Shown: positions 1-8,749 of the stretch, piece by piece
Numbering within the stretch: position 1 is the first letter of the stretch
Layout of the letters: every line of letters begins with the position of its first letter
Assembly (NCBI GenBank): GCA_039679945.1
Contig: JBDKTY010000039.1
Span: 1 to 64,000 of the forward strand
DNA from: SbD1 sp039679945
GTDB lineage: Bacteria; Desulfobacterota; Syntrophobacteria; Syntrophobacterales; Syntrophobacteraceae
Reading direction: 5' to 3'
Length of the DNA stretch: 64,000 nt
Notes under the pieces: model-generated
What the model was told of the DNA's origin: nothing
The model's database searches: none
The model's input: only the letters and a program-made list of their open reading frames with translations
Translations under genes and position numbers: made by a program

Positions 1-404
1 ACTTCGCCTGTTCCCGCATCATAAGGTATAAACCAGACTGGCGTTGCCAGGATCGTCCCTTTAATCCCGGCATCGTGCCTGGTAAAGCGTCAGGTCCGCG
101 CAGGCGCGACTTCTCACGTGTGTTCACCGGGGCCGACCGGGTATCCGCGCGGCATGCGACCATTCCGGTCCCGGGTGCCGGGAACGGCGAGTCCTTTTCC
201 GTGCACTGAGTTTTTGGGCTGTTGGATGGAACACGACGACGCCGGGAAAGCCCCTTTACCGAAATTCTGGTACAGTACAATTAATCAGGTATAGCTCTGT
301 GAAACCGAAAATCCTGGGGGTTCGGACACACTATCGACAGATGACTGGCCCGCGCGACTCCGAATATCGCGATGTGGCGTTCGGTAGGCCCGGCATCGGG
401 CGGA
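1..404. other. Stretch without a recognisable gene (window start)
   Basis: No convincing gene is seen. A plus-strand frame is open from about position 3 to 209, but its translation is rich in Arg, Pro and Gly with no family resemblance and looks like a by-product of high GC content. A short plus-strand frame ending at about position 30 could be the tail of a gene that starts before the window, but ten residues are too few to judge. Confidence 0.4.
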
Positions 405-437
405 AAATGTATGAAGGGGGCGCCTGGCCCCCTTCAT
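405..437 (-). terminator. Hairpin downstream of the VIT/vWA operon
   Basis: An 11-bp perfect inverted repeat (arms 411-421 and 427-437, loop of 5) is GC-rich in its core. Read on the minus strand it is followed by a short T-containing run. It lies about 70 bp past the stop of the vWA gene and is the likely end of the sigma/anti-sigma/vWA transcript. The T-run is weak, so termination efficiency is uncertain. Confidence 0.55.
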
Positions 438-505
438 GCTCCGGACCCTGCGCCCCCCTCCGTTCATCTCCCTTAATCTCCCTGGAATTCAGGAAAGCGG
501 AGTGA

Positions 506-2914
506 TCAGTTTGTGATACTTACTGTGGCTTCCACCAGGACTTCCCGGCCACTTCCCCGTGAAGGGAATTTCCATTTGAGAAGCTTCTCTCGGAGGCATT
601 TCATCCGTTTGTCTCCCCCTTTGGCCCACGTTAGCACCACGTTTCTCGTGGAACCATCCACGGCGATCGTCAGTTTGAAAGAGAGGGTTTCGCCGGAGAT
701 CTCTCCAGCTCTTCGAGGCAGGCACTCCAGGAGGCTATTGAGTTCCTGTTCCAGGAAAGGCCTGACGGAATTTTCCGATAACCCGCCCTCGACCTTCAGA
801 GTGAGGAGCTTGACCCGCGCAGTGCTGGAATCCTTGGTGGATGGAGCCTGCGGAGCTTCCTGTTCGGAGGGTTTGGCGACCCTGTATTCCTTCCTCGCGG
901 TGGAAGAGCTTCCCATGACATTGGGGAGCATCGACGGGGCGCCACCACGGCCGGCCGGAGCGGGCTGCACCATGGAGTAGGCCATCTGGGCGCCGACGCT
1001 GTAATCCGATACTCCCTGTGGGAGCGGCAGGGGCTGCTTCACGGTGACCGAGCCGTCACCTTTGCCGCGAACCATGGAATCCACGGCAACAAAGGATGTA
1101 TAGGGAGTCAGGAGACTGTATTTGAGCCCGATATCCGTGATTTGCCCGATGCGCGCATCGTCCTGGCGAAGGAGATTATAATCGGCCAACTGGGTTATGC
1201 GGGCGCGCGCCCAGAGTTGACGAAGAGCCGAGTTCTCGGGCAAGGGCGCGACCTGTCCGGCATCGATCTTCTTCTCGTAGGTTCGGTCACCTGTTTTGCC
1301 CGTCAGGCTTATAACCCCTTGAGGCTTGCCACGCCATTTTCCATGGACGATGACGGGGCGACCGGCAAAGAGATCGGGAATGCCGGCCGGTTCCACATCG
1401 TAGGCCTCGAAGCCTCCAAAATTAATGCTGGTTTGCGTAAGGAGCGGATACTGGATGTAGCGCCGAAACTTTTCGGCCATTGCCGGGGCTTGGTCGGCTT
1501 TCGTTATGATGAAGGGCTCACCGGCACCAACGCGGGCCATTCCCTCGATCAGGTGCCTGTTGACACTTGTGCCGATCCCGAAGGGAAAGAAGTTGGCATT
1601 TCCAAGAAGCCCGCGCATCAGGTCGAAGACTTCCGGTTCGACGGAAACATAACCGTCCGTGGCGATGACTATGGTCCTGGACACGCCGTCTGTGCGCGGC
1701 AGCGTGAGAGCGCGCTTCATGGCCGGCAGAAGTTCGGTGCCGCCGCCGCCCTGTTGCTGGCTGATCAGATCCACCGCGCGCCGGGTATTCTCGGGAGTGG
1801 CCGGGAGCGAGTGTTCCGATAACAACTTCGATCCTCCGGAGAAAAGCATGACATTAAAGGTGTCTATGGGACGCAGGTTGGAGGCGAGGTCCTTGAAGAG
1901 CTTTTTGGATATTTCGAGAGGATAGCCGTGCATGGAGCCCGAGACATCCACTATGAATATGTACTCGCGCGGAGGGATCTCGGTTTGTGAGACGCGCTCG
2001 GGCGGTTCCGTCATGAGAAGAAAGAAGTTCTCCTCTTGCCCTTCCAGGAGAAGCAAGCCCGAGGCAATCTTTGAGCCGGCGAGGCGATACTTCAGTATGA
2101 AATCGCGGTTGCCTCCGGTCTTTTCAGAGGGGTCCAAACCGACGCTCGCCAGGTTCTTGTCTTTATAAGAAATGTTAACTTTGTGGGATGGGCAGGACAT
2201 GTCCTGGATGTCCATTCCGGCCGCTACTCGCAATGAAATGTCGAATGAATTGGGAGGCGTTTCGCCCTCGTGCAGATAGGGGTTCTGGGTCCACTTTTCG
2301 GAAGCCGGCGCCGTGGCCTCTGGGGCATTGGAATACCTCGGTCCCACGACCGTGGGATAGGCGAACTCGTAGATTCCGTCCGTGGGAACCATAAGCTCGG
2401 TGTAGCGCAGTTCGGTTCGTATCTCGTCGCCCGGCTGGATATTGGCAACATTCATCTGGAATACATTGGGCCGCTGCTGTTCGAGAAGGGAAGCAGTTTT
2501 TCCCTCCTTTCTGGCCTGCTCATAAGCCTCCCGCGCCTGTTCCCTTTTTTCTATCCTGGCCGTGATCGTGCGTTCCCCTATGGTCATCTTCATGCCGTAA
2601 ACCGCGGCGCGCGTTGAGGCGGGGAATACGTAGACAGCCTCCAGGGTCTTGCGGCCCTCATTTTTATACGTTTGTGTCACGGCAACATCGGCAATGATCC
2701 CGGCGATATTGACGTTTGCTGATGTCGACTTCAGAGGAAGCTGGTCGACGGAGGTGTCGTCTGATTTGACGAAAAAATATGGGGAAAGGGTATGGTCTCC
2801 TGATTCAGGTGTCTCGGCGTTGGATTTTGTCTGTCCGGTGAACAGGGAAATGGCCGTCAACGCGGCCAGCCCGACGAGGACTTCTTTTCCGAGCGAAAAG
2901 TATGAACGCTTCAT
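506..2914 (-). CDS. Secreted/anchored VIT and von Willebrand factor A domain protein
   Basis: 802 residues. A hydrophobic N-terminal segment (about 10-27) suggests export or membrane anchoring. A VIT (inter-alpha-trypsin) domain spans roughly 50-195. It is followed by a von Willebrand A domain at about 317-490 with an intact MIDAS motif DxSxS (D323, S325, S327), so metal-dependent protein binding is expected. The last 100 residues resemble the AgmX/TonB-type C-terminal domain often found in periplasmic proteins of deltaproteobacteria. The architecture matches bacterial VIT/vWA proteins related to 'marine proteobacterial sortase target' proteins, but no sorting signal is visible. It is the third gene of an operon after an ECF sigma factor and an anti-sigma factor, so it is probably a regulon member or a sensor partner. 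Exact role unknown. Confidence 0.85.
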   Translation of the reverse strand: MKRSYFSLGKEVLVGLAALTAISLFTGQTKSNAETPESGDHTLSPYFFVKSDDTSVDQLPLKSTSANVNIAGIIADVAVTQTYKNEGRKTLEAVYVFPASTRAAVYGMKMTIGERTITARIEKREQAREAYEQARKEGKTASLLEQQRPNVFQMNVANIQPGDEIRTELRYTELMVPTDGIYEFAYPTVVGPRYSNAPEATAPASEKWTQNPYLHEGETPPNSFDISLRVAAGMDIQDMSCPSHKVNISYKDKNLASVGLDPSEKTGGNRDFILKYRLAGSKIASGLLLLEGQEENFFLLMTEPPERVSQTEIPPREYIFIVDVSGSMHGYPLEISKKLFKDLASNLRPIDTFNVMLFSGGSKLLSEHSLPATPENTRRAVDLISQQQGGGGTELLPAMKRALTLPRTDGVSRTIVIATDGYVSVEPEVFDLMRGLLGNANFFPFGIGTSVNRHLIEGMARVGAGEPFIITKADQAPAMAEKFRRYIQYPLLTQTSINFGGFEAYDVEPAGIPDLFAGRPVIVHGKWRGKPQGVISLTGKTGDRTYEKKIDAGQVAPLPENSALRQLWARARITQLADYNLLRQDDARIGQITDIGLKYSLLTPYTSFVAVDSMVRGKGDGSVTVKQPLPLPQGVSDYSVGAQMAYSMVQPAPAGRGGAPSMLPNVMGSSSTARKEYRVAKPSEQEAPQAPSTKDSSTARVKLLTLKVEGGLSENSVRPFLEQELNSLLECLPRRAGEISGETLSFKLTIAVDGSTRNVVLTWAKGGDKRMKCLREKLLKWKFPSRGSGREVLVEATVSITN

Positions 2915-2992
2915 TATTTGCCTCTTCCTTTGTGTTTGGGTTGAATAGCCTCTGTTTCAACCCTCTTTGACAAGGAAGAGATGGAAAAGTTC

Positions 2993-4486
2993 CTATTTTT
3001 TTTCAGCCCGGGGCAAAGATAATGTAACGGTCACACGGACGATGGAGTCGGGGGGGAAAGGGGCGTGCTCGCCTGATTTCAATTCCGTGCCGCCGAAGGT
3101 CCGCAACTGAGCGATGAAGGCGGGATAGTTTTGCGCGGGAATTTCAAGAACCAATACGGAAGGCGCCGTTGATCCGGTATCCGGCTTGTCGCTCACAATC
3201 GTCCCCTTTGCCTGGAGAACCGCCGAACGAATGCTGGACATCCTTTGGCGCAGCAAGTCGGCGCCCGTGGCGGGTTTTGAAGGCTCTTCAAGCGTTGGGG
3301 CTTGCGCGTCCTGTCCGGGGGATAGGACGCTTTGGCTGGGGCGTACGGCTTTTGAAAATGAGAGGTCGCGGGAATCTTTCATTCTCTGTTGTGATGCAGC
3401 CGGACTTTTCAGTTCACCGCGAACGGAATTGTCCGGCGGATCAAGCGTCAGAGTGAGTGAGACTTCGTGCGTACGCGCGCCGGGCGAAAGCGGAGAGGGC
3501 TGGGATGCCGGGGATGGAATGGGAGGAGCGAGAGCGGGCATGGGTTGTTTTTGCCGTGACCCTACTTCCGCCGAGGGCCGGCTTTGAACGGAATTGTCCG
3601 CGAGTCCCGGTCTCGCCGCCGGAGGAGCGGATGTTGGAGCTATGCCGGTTGCCGCGGAAGACCCGCCTCGGGCAAAAGATTTTGATTCGGTGGGACCCTC
3701 CTTGGCCGGCGATTGGGATGTTTTCCCGGCCTGCATGCGACCGGTAGTCTCAGCACTGGGCAAAGGCGCCGCTTGCTTTTGCAGCAATGGCCTCCGAGGA
3801 GCGACGTTTCCCAGCCTCGAAGACTCGGCCGCCCTGTTTGCTGTTTCCTGTTCCGTCGGTTGCCTCATGTTGCCAGGCGCGGGTCCGGGCAGTACTCCGG
3901 GTTGATTCGCTCCGCCAGCGGAAGAGGGGAGTGAGACGGAAGGGCGGTCGGCAAATGGAACGGAGGCGGCTCGCTCACCAGCCTGAGTGGAGTGACGGGT
4001 ATTCGATTCATCCATGCCGGTTCGATCATCGGAAGTGCGATTATCGACAAAAGCATCGGAGGGCGCGGAAGGCGTTCCTGGAGTTGCCGGCGCGGGCGGC
4101 GTGGGAATGACGAGGACGCCATGCTCGACACTGCTCTCTCTCAGTACATGCCGGGCGGATGTCAGGACGACGATTGCAACGGCGGCGGTAGCGGCAAAGC
4201 GAAAAAGCGGTCTAGACCCCATGACTGCCGGAAGGCATGCACGGATGTGCTCAAATAACGACTGTCGAGGTGCTTCGACCCGCCGGCGGACATTTTCGAG
4301 AAATGCCGGTGGGGCTTCATGTCTTGGCAGTGAGCGGAGAAGCTCCGATTGCTCCGAGAGCGCCTGAAATTGGAGGCTGCAGGACCTGCATTTCTCGAGG
4401 TGGTCGCGCAGTTGTCCGCGCAACTCCTCCGAGAGGTCCCCTTCGGCCTCGCTCAATAAGATATGTCTGACCCGAGAGCATTCCAT
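2993..4486 (-). CDS. Zinc-finger anti-sigma factor with long low-complexity region
   Basis: 497 residues. The N-terminus carries a zf-HC2/ZAS anti-sigma motif, HxxxCxxC (H29, C33, C36), which in this family binds zinc and holds the cognate ECF sigma factor. A single membrane-spanning segment lies at about 85-110, so the rest should be periplasmic. Residues about 130-380 are low complexity, rich in Pro, Ser and Ala, probably an extended linker. The C-terminal ~90 residues look folded and recall the DUF4349-like domains of membrane anti-sigma factors. The start is 11 bp after the stop of the sigma factor, and the vWA gene follows 78 bp later, so all three are probably co-transcribed. The unusually long linker is the odd feature. 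Confidence 0.85.
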   Translation of the reverse strand: MECSRVRHILLSEAEGDLSEELRGQLRDHLEKCRSCSLQFQALSEQSELLRSLPRHEAPPAFLENVRRRVEAPRQSLFEHIRACLPAVMGSRPLFRFAATAAVAIVVLTSARHVLRESSVEHGVLVIPTPPAPATPGTPSAPSDAFVDNRTSDDRTGMDESNTRHSTQAGERAASVPFADRPSVSLPSSAGGANQPGVLPGPAPGNMRQPTEQETANRAAESSRLGNVAPRRPLLQKQAAPLPSAETTGRMQAGKTSQSPAKEGPTESKSFARGGSSAATGIAPTSAPPAARPGLADNSVQSRPSAEVGSRQKQPMPALAPPIPSPASQPSPLSPGARTHEVSLTLTLDPPDNSVRGELKSPAASQQRMKDSRDLSFSKAVRPSQSVLSPGQDAQAPTLEEPSKPATGADLLRQRMSSIRSAVLQAKGTIVSDKPDTGSTAPSVLVLEIPAQNYPAFIAQLRTFGGTELKSGEHAPFPPDSIVRVTVTLSLPRAEKK

Positions 4487-4497
4487 AGCTTTATTCC

Positions 4498-5103
4498 CTA
4501 TGCTCCCCGCAGCTTTTTCTGAAGCTGAATCCTGGCCCGCGACAGCTTCGATTTCAAAGTCCCAAGGTTATATCCCGTGATCCTCGATATTTCATCATAA
4601 GGCAGCTCTTCGACATGGCGCAGGATGATCACGGTCCTCTGATCGTAGGGAAGCGAATTTATAGCGGACTGGAGCATTACTTCCTGTTCTCTTTGCGCAA
4701 GCTGAGCCAGGGGCGAAGGCGCATTGTCGGGGATTTCGATTTCGGCGGGCCCTTCACCTTCCTCATCCCCGTGGTCATGCGTAAACCTAAGGATACGTTT
4801 CCAGAACCTGTAATCCGCGGAATTGCGCCTGTTCTTGCATGTGTTCACCGCGATCGTATAAAGCCAGGTTGAGAAGCTCGATTCGAGGCGGAAGTCCCCT
4901 ATTGAGCGGAAGACTTTCACGAATGTCTCCTGCGCGCACTCCTCCGCATCGTCCTTGTCACCGAGCAGTCGATAGCAGAGGTTGAAAATACGGTCCTTGT
5001 GGCGCAATACCAGCCTGTCGAGCGCGGCCCGGTTTCCGGATATGAAAGCCGCTACATCCGAGCTGTCCTCGCGCTGAATCGCGCCCATTTCCGCCTGCGA
5101 CAT
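4498..5103 (-). CDS. ECF RNA polymerase sigma factor (sigma-70 family)
   Basis: About 201 residues from the chosen ATG. Region 2 is recognisable (the stretch around DAEECAQETFVKVFRS and the following FSTWLYTIAVN), and region 4 shows the YDEIS/GTLKSKLSRAR helix-turn-helix typical of RpoE-like sigma factors. It directs core polymerase to a specific promoter class and is expected to be held by the anti-sigma factor encoded 11 bp downstream. The start is uncertain: in-frame upstream GTG (5169) and ATG (5160) would add about 20 unconserved residues. They sit almost on the predicted transcription start, so the ATG at 5103 is preferred, although its ribosome site is weak. Confidence 0.9.
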   Translation of the reverse strand: MSQAEMGAIQREDSSDVAAFISGNRAALDRLVLRHKDRIFNLCYRLLGDKDDAEECAQETFVKVFRSIGDFRLESSFSTWLYTIAVNTCKNRRNSADYRFWKRILRFTHDHGDEEGEGPAEIEIPDNAPSPLAQLAQREQEVMLQSAINSLPYDQRTVIILRHVEELPYDEISRITGYNLGTLKSKLSRARIQLQKKLRGA

Positions 5104-5179
5104 TATGTCCCACTCATAATTAGACCGTCCGGTCCACGAAAAGTTCCCTGGCGGCGGCATGAAAATCACCGCCGTCGGA

Positions 5180-5207
5180 ATATTACGGGAATGTCACGAC
5201 AGGTCAA
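5180..5207 (-). promoter_or_regulatory. Predicted sigma-70 promoter for the ECF sigma operon
   Basis: Read on the minus strand: TTGACC (5207-5202), a 16-bp spacer and TAATAT (5185-5180), close to housekeeping consensus. It lies about 75 bp upstream of the chosen start of the sigma factor gene. It suggests that the operon has basal housekeeping transcription. Confidence 0.55.
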
Positions 5208-5428
5208 GTGGATAGCGGAGGAACCGAAAACATAGGTCCACATGATTCGGCGCGCGGCGGCGGCGCGTTTTCCGGTCCCGGATACCTTGACGGGCTCCCT
5301 GCCAGCTACGGAGAAAGCCGGACGCGGCATTCTACATCATCAACGGGCTGTCACAAACAGCAGCGGGCGCGTTGCCGCAATGCCGGCCCGTCGGGTCGGA
5401 AATGCGATGCCAGGTGCAATCATATATC

Positions 5429-5472
5429 CGTCACGGGATTTCTACAAAGCTGTCACACAATCGTAACTTTTC
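5429..5472 (+). promoter_or_regulatory. Predicted PhoB box array upstream of pstS
   Basis: Four successive 11-bp units begin CGTCACG (5429), TTCTACA (5440, weak), TGTCACA (5451) and CGTAACT (5462). They fit the PhoB half-site pattern TGTCA/TGTAA repeated every 11 bp. A candidate -10 element (TAATAA, 5478-5483) follows about 9-10 bp after the last half-site, as expected when PhoB replaces the -35 contact. The same arrangement recurs before phoB. The rest of 5208-5428 shows no gene; an isolated CTGTCACA at 5348 is out of phase. Confidence 0.7.
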
Positions 5473-5542
5473 AGCCTTAATAATGCGTCCTGATAGCGTC
5501 GAATGCCGACATAAACCAAACTCATTTTAGGAGGGGTTCTCT

Positions 5543-6358
5543 ATGAAAGCGAAGTTGTTCCTGTTGGTTGTTCTTACAGCGGTGTCAGTCCTTGCCGCGC
5601 CAGCCTGGGCCGGGTCCCTGAAGATGGACGGATCCACCACGGTGCTCCCCATTGCGCAAAAAGTCACTGAAGCATACATGAAGGAAAACCCGGGCGTGAG
5701 TATTTCCGTGTCCGGTGGCGGTTCCGGAAACGGACTGAAGGCCCTGATCGACGGGACCACGGATATCGCGAACAGCTCCCGTTTCATCAAGGACGAGGAA
5801 GTCAAGCTTGCGATCGAAAAGGGCTCTTACCCCGTCCCATTTGCCATAGCCTATGACTGCATTATCCCCGTGGTCAATCCCGGCAACCCGATCACCAACA
5901 TCACAATGGAACAGCTCAAGTCGATCTACATGGGTCAGGTCAAGAACTGGAAAGAACTGGGCGGACCCGATGCTCCCCTTGTGGTCATCTCACGTGACAC
6001 TTCGTCCGGAACGTACGAAGTGTGGGAAGAGAAGGTCATGAAAAAGGAGCGCGTTTCACCAGCCGCTCTTCTTCAGGCTTCCAATGGCGCGATAGTCCAG
6101 GCGGTATCCAAGAATAAGAACGCGATCGGCTACGTCGGAATCGGCTACCTCGACAAGAGCGTGAAAGCGCTTACAGTTAATAGCATTGCAGGCAGTGAGG
6201 AAACAACGCTCAACGGAACATTCCCCATTTCGAGAGCACTGTATATGTTCACGCGCGGCTGGCCCACGGGCGACACCCTCAAGTTCATCAACTTCGTGCT
6301 CCACCCGCAAAGAGGACAGAAGTTCGTGAGAGAGTCGGGATTTGTTCCGCTTTACTAG
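5543..6358 (+). CDS. pstS: Phosphate ABC transporter, periplasmic phosphate-binding protein
   Basis: 271 residues with a clear signal peptide (about 1-24, ending AWA). The mature part has the PstS signatures: DGSTTVLPIAQ near the N-terminus, SGGGSGNG and the SRDTSSGT phosphate-contact motif. It captures phosphate in the periplasm and delivers it to PstCA. The start is supported by a strong AGGAGG-like site 8 bp upstream. It is the first gene of pstSCA, preceded by a PhoB box array, so induction under phosphate starvation is expected. A strong hairpin follows before pstC. Size and motifs are typical. Confidence 0.95.
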   Translation: MKAKLFLLVVLTAVSVLAAPAWAGSLKMDGSTTVLPIAQKVTEAYMKENPGVSISVSGGGSGNGLKALIDGTTDIANSSRFIKDEEVKLAIEKGSYPVPFAIAYDCIIPVVNPGNPITNITMEQLKSIYMGQVKNWKELGGPDAPLVVISRDTSSGTYEVWEEKVMKKERVSPAALLQASNGAIVQAVSKNKNAIGYVGIGYLDKSVKALTVNSIAGSEETTLNGTFPISRALYMFTRGWPTGDTLKFINFVLHPQRGQKFVRESGFVPLY

Positions 6359-6406
6359 CGCGGGAAGTACGTCAGCAATTTTTCCTGAACCGCACAGCCC
6401 TCGTCA

Positions 6407-6441
6407 GGTGGCTGGGTTAGCCCATGGCCAACCCAGCCACC
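6407..6441 (+). repeat. 12-bp inverted repeat (stem-loop) between pstS and pstC
   Basis: Perfect arms at 6407-6418 and 6430-6441 flank an 11-nt loop that can itself pair (GCC/GGC). No T-run follows, so a simple terminator is unlikely. Such intercistronic hairpins often stabilise the upstream message, which would favour excess PstS over the membrane subunits. The remaining ~200 bp up to pstC contain no gene. Confidence 0.75.
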
Positions 6442-6597
6442 GGGGGCTTGCGGCGTCATCAGGGTTAGCGGAGTCAGGCGAGACCCACTTGAGCCACACC
6501 GTTGTGACCGGACCTGGTTGAGCGGAAGAGGCTGTGTTAATCAGGTCCCGGTATTGTGTTTTAACCAGACGGCAAGTGAAGTGTATTGGAGTTGCCA

Positions 6598-7491
6598 ATG
6601 ATCGGAAGTCGGCGGGGTAGAGAACGGTGTATCCATTTTTGTTTCTTCATGACCGCATCCATCTCTGTCCTGGTGCTTTCCACGATTATGCTCTTCCTGT
6701 TCATGGAAGGGGCTCCCATTTTGCGTAAGATATCGCTGGTCCAGTTCCTTTTCGGCAGGGAGTGGTATCCAACGAGTACGCCCGCCGATTTCGGCATTTT
6801 CCCTCTCATTGCGGCCTCGATCGCCGTAACCGCGCTTTCGGGAGCGATAGCTATTCCTTTAGGGGTAATGACCGCCATTTACCTCTCGGAAATCGCCTCG
6901 GCGCGATTCCGCGAGATCGTAAAACCCGTGGTCGAACTCCTCGCGGCCCTGCCTTCGGTCGTAATCGGTTTTTTCGGAATGGTGGTGGTTGCGCCGTTTC
7001 TTCAGGACCACACTAACATTGCGACCGGATTGAATCTGTTCAACGCATCCCTGATGCTTGCGTTCATGTCCGTTCCGACTATCTGCAGCATCTCGGAAGA
7101 CGCAATTTTCAGCGTCCCGCGCGATCTCAAGGAGGCCTCGCTGGCTCTGGGCGCAACTCATTGGGAGACGATATTTCGCGTTGTGCTGCCGGCGTCCCTT
7201 TCGGGAATATGTACGGCGATTATTCTGGGAATGTCCAGGGCGATTGGCGAGACGATGGTAGTGCTTATGGTGGCCGGCGGCGCCGCGCTTATTCCCGAAT
7301 CGATATTCGATCCCGTGCGGCCCATGCCTGCGAGTATCGCGGCCGAGATGGCGGAAGCTCCCTTTCGTGGTGACCACTATCATGCACTGTTTGCGATCGG
7401 GGTTGTATTGTTTGTTTTTACGCTGCTGTTCAACCTCATAGCCGACTACATAGCCCACAAGCATAAACAGGTGGGGGCCGCCACCCTGTAG
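6598..7491 (+). CDS. pstC: Phosphate ABC transporter permease PstC
   Basis: About 297 residues, hydrophobic with roughly six membrane segments. The ABC-permease EAA loop is visible (EASLALGATHWETIFRVVLP), followed by the SRAIGETMVVLMVAGG motif typical of PstC. It forms the phosphate channel with PstA. The ATG at 6598 is chosen because GGAG lies 6 bp upstream; a TTG four codons earlier overlaps that ribosome site. It lies 239 bp after pstS and 20 bp before pstA. Confidence 0.93.
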   Translation: MIGSRRGRERCIHFCFFMTASISVLVLSTIMLFLFMEGAPILRKISLVQFLFGREWYPTSTPADFGIFPLIAASIAVTALSGAIAIPLGVMTAIYLSEIASARFREIVKPVVELLAALPSVVIGFFGMVVVAPFLQDHTNIATGLNLFNASLMLAFMSVPTICSISEDAIFSVPRDLKEASLALGATHWETIFRVVLPASLSGICTAIILGMSRAIGETMVVLMVAGGAALIPESIFDPVRPMPASIAAEMAEAPFRGDHYHALFAIGVVLFVFTLLFNLIADYIAHKHKQVGAATL

Positions 7492-7511
7492 GGAAGGGAA
7501 ACGGGAAAATC

Positions 7512-8519
7512 ATGGATGTTTCCGGAAACTGGGCTAATGGACAAGGTCCGGGCAAAACTGAAAGGAACGGGATGATTTCAGCAAGACTGGCGGATGGATT
7601 TGGGGCCGGAGGCCCGGATGCCGATGAGGCAAAGACAAAACCATCCGCTCGTATGGCCCGCTATGCATCGACCGGGAACAGGCGCCTGGTGCAAAAAGGA
7701 GTTTTTGGACTCTTACGCCTCGCGGCTTTCATAAATGGCATCGCACTGGCGGTTATTGTCGGCTTTCTTGTCTATAATGGCTGGAGAGCGGTCAACTGGA
7801 CCTTTCTGAGCCAAGTCCCAATGGACTCCATGACAAAAGGCGGGATATTTCCGTGCATATTCGGTACATTCCTGCTGAGCTTCGGGTCAATGGCAGTGGC
7901 TTTCCCGTGGGGCATAGCATCGGCGGTCTATCTGCACGAATATGCGACGCCGGGCCCCGTCTTGCGCGTGATCCGGCTGGGAATCAGCAATCTGGCCGGA
8001 GTACCCTCGGTTGTATTCGGACTCTTCGGGCTCGCTTTCTTTGTTACCTGGTGCAAACTTGGAGTGAGCATCCTGGCGGGAATACTGACATTGGGCGTTT
8101 TGATCCTGCCGGTGATTATCGGGACCGCCGAAGAGGCCCTGCGTTCCGTTCCAGCCACCTACAGGGAGGCTTCACTTGCTCTGGGATCGACCAAGTGGCA
8201 GACAATCTACCGTGTGGTTCTGCCCGCGGCCTTCCCGGGAATGCTTACGGGATCGATCCTTGGAGTAAGCCGCGCGGCTGGGGAAACGGCGGCTATCATG
8301 TTCACCGCGGCGGTGTTTTTCACTCCCCACCTGCCCACGTCTCTTTTTGACCCGGTTATGGCGCTACCCTATCACATATACGTTCTCGCTACCGCGGGGA
8401 CTCAGATCGAAGTGACCCGGCCCCTTCAATATGGCAGCGCGCTGGTGCTGATAGCGCTTGTTTTTGGAATGAATCTGATAGCCATATACTTCAGGGCTCG
8501 CCTGCAGAGGCAACAGTAA
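7512..8519 (+). CDS. pstA: Phosphate ABC transporter permease PstA
   Basis: 335 residues. The first ~65 residues are polar and unconserved, so the true start could be a later methionine such as the one in MARYAST. The rest has six predicted membrane segments and the EAA loop (EASLALGSTKWQTIYRVVLP) followed by SRAAGETAAIM, the PstA counterpart of the PstC motif. It pairs with PstC to form the transmembrane pore. It is the last gene of the operon and is followed by a very strong terminator. The ATPase PstB is encoded on the opposite strand, which is unusual. Confidence 0.93.
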   Translation: MDVSGNWANGQGPGKTERNGMISARLADGFGAGGPDADEAKTKPSARMARYASTGNRRLVQKGVFGLLRLAAFINGIALAVIVGFLVYNGWRAVNWTFLSQVPMDSMTKGGIFPCIFGTFLLSFGSMAVAFPWGIASAVYLHEYATPGPVLRVIRLGISNLAGVPSVVFGLFGLAFFVTWCKLGVSILAGILTLGVLILPVIIGTAEEALRSVPATYREASLALGSTKWQTIYRVVLPAAFPGMLTGSILGVSRAAGETAAIMFTAAVFFTPHLPTSLFDPVMALPYHIYVLATAGTQIEVTRPLQYGSALVLIALVFGMNLIAIYFRARLQRQQ

Positions 8520-8684
8520 TAATAGAACGGCGAACTTCTCATACGGAATTGCATTCAAGATGAATCTACCCCGAGAGTGAAGACGCCGATAAAAACTGGC
8601 CCGTTCTATCCTTCGGTACCGGCTGAACCTGAATCTCTTTGAAAGCGGAAACTACCTCGGGTACACTGATTTCGATTTTCATTT

Positions 8685-8749
8685 GGCGCTTTTCCTCTAG
8701 ACGTGGTTTCTTGGTCGAACCCACGTCTAGAGGAAAAGCGCCTTTTTTT
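8685..8749 (+). terminator. Very strong rho-independent terminator after pstA
   Basis: A perfect 22-bp stem (arms 8685-8706 and 8721-8742) with a 14-nt loop is followed directly by seven T residues (8743-8749). It lies 165 bp past the pstA stop and should end the pstSCA transcript. The stem is far longer than needed for termination. Confidence 0.9.

Noticed and set aside
3..209. Open plus-strand frame at the very start of the window
   Set aside because: Composition is Arg/Pro/Gly-rich with no start, no ribosome site and no family pattern; likely chance in GC-rich DNA.
1142..1822. 226-codon plus-strand frame
   Set aside because: Lies entirely antisense to the VIT/vWA gene, whose domains are clear; a shadow frame.
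5348..5358. Additional CTGTCACA as a further PhoB site
   Set aside because: It is isolated, about 80 bp upstream and has no 11-bp partner.
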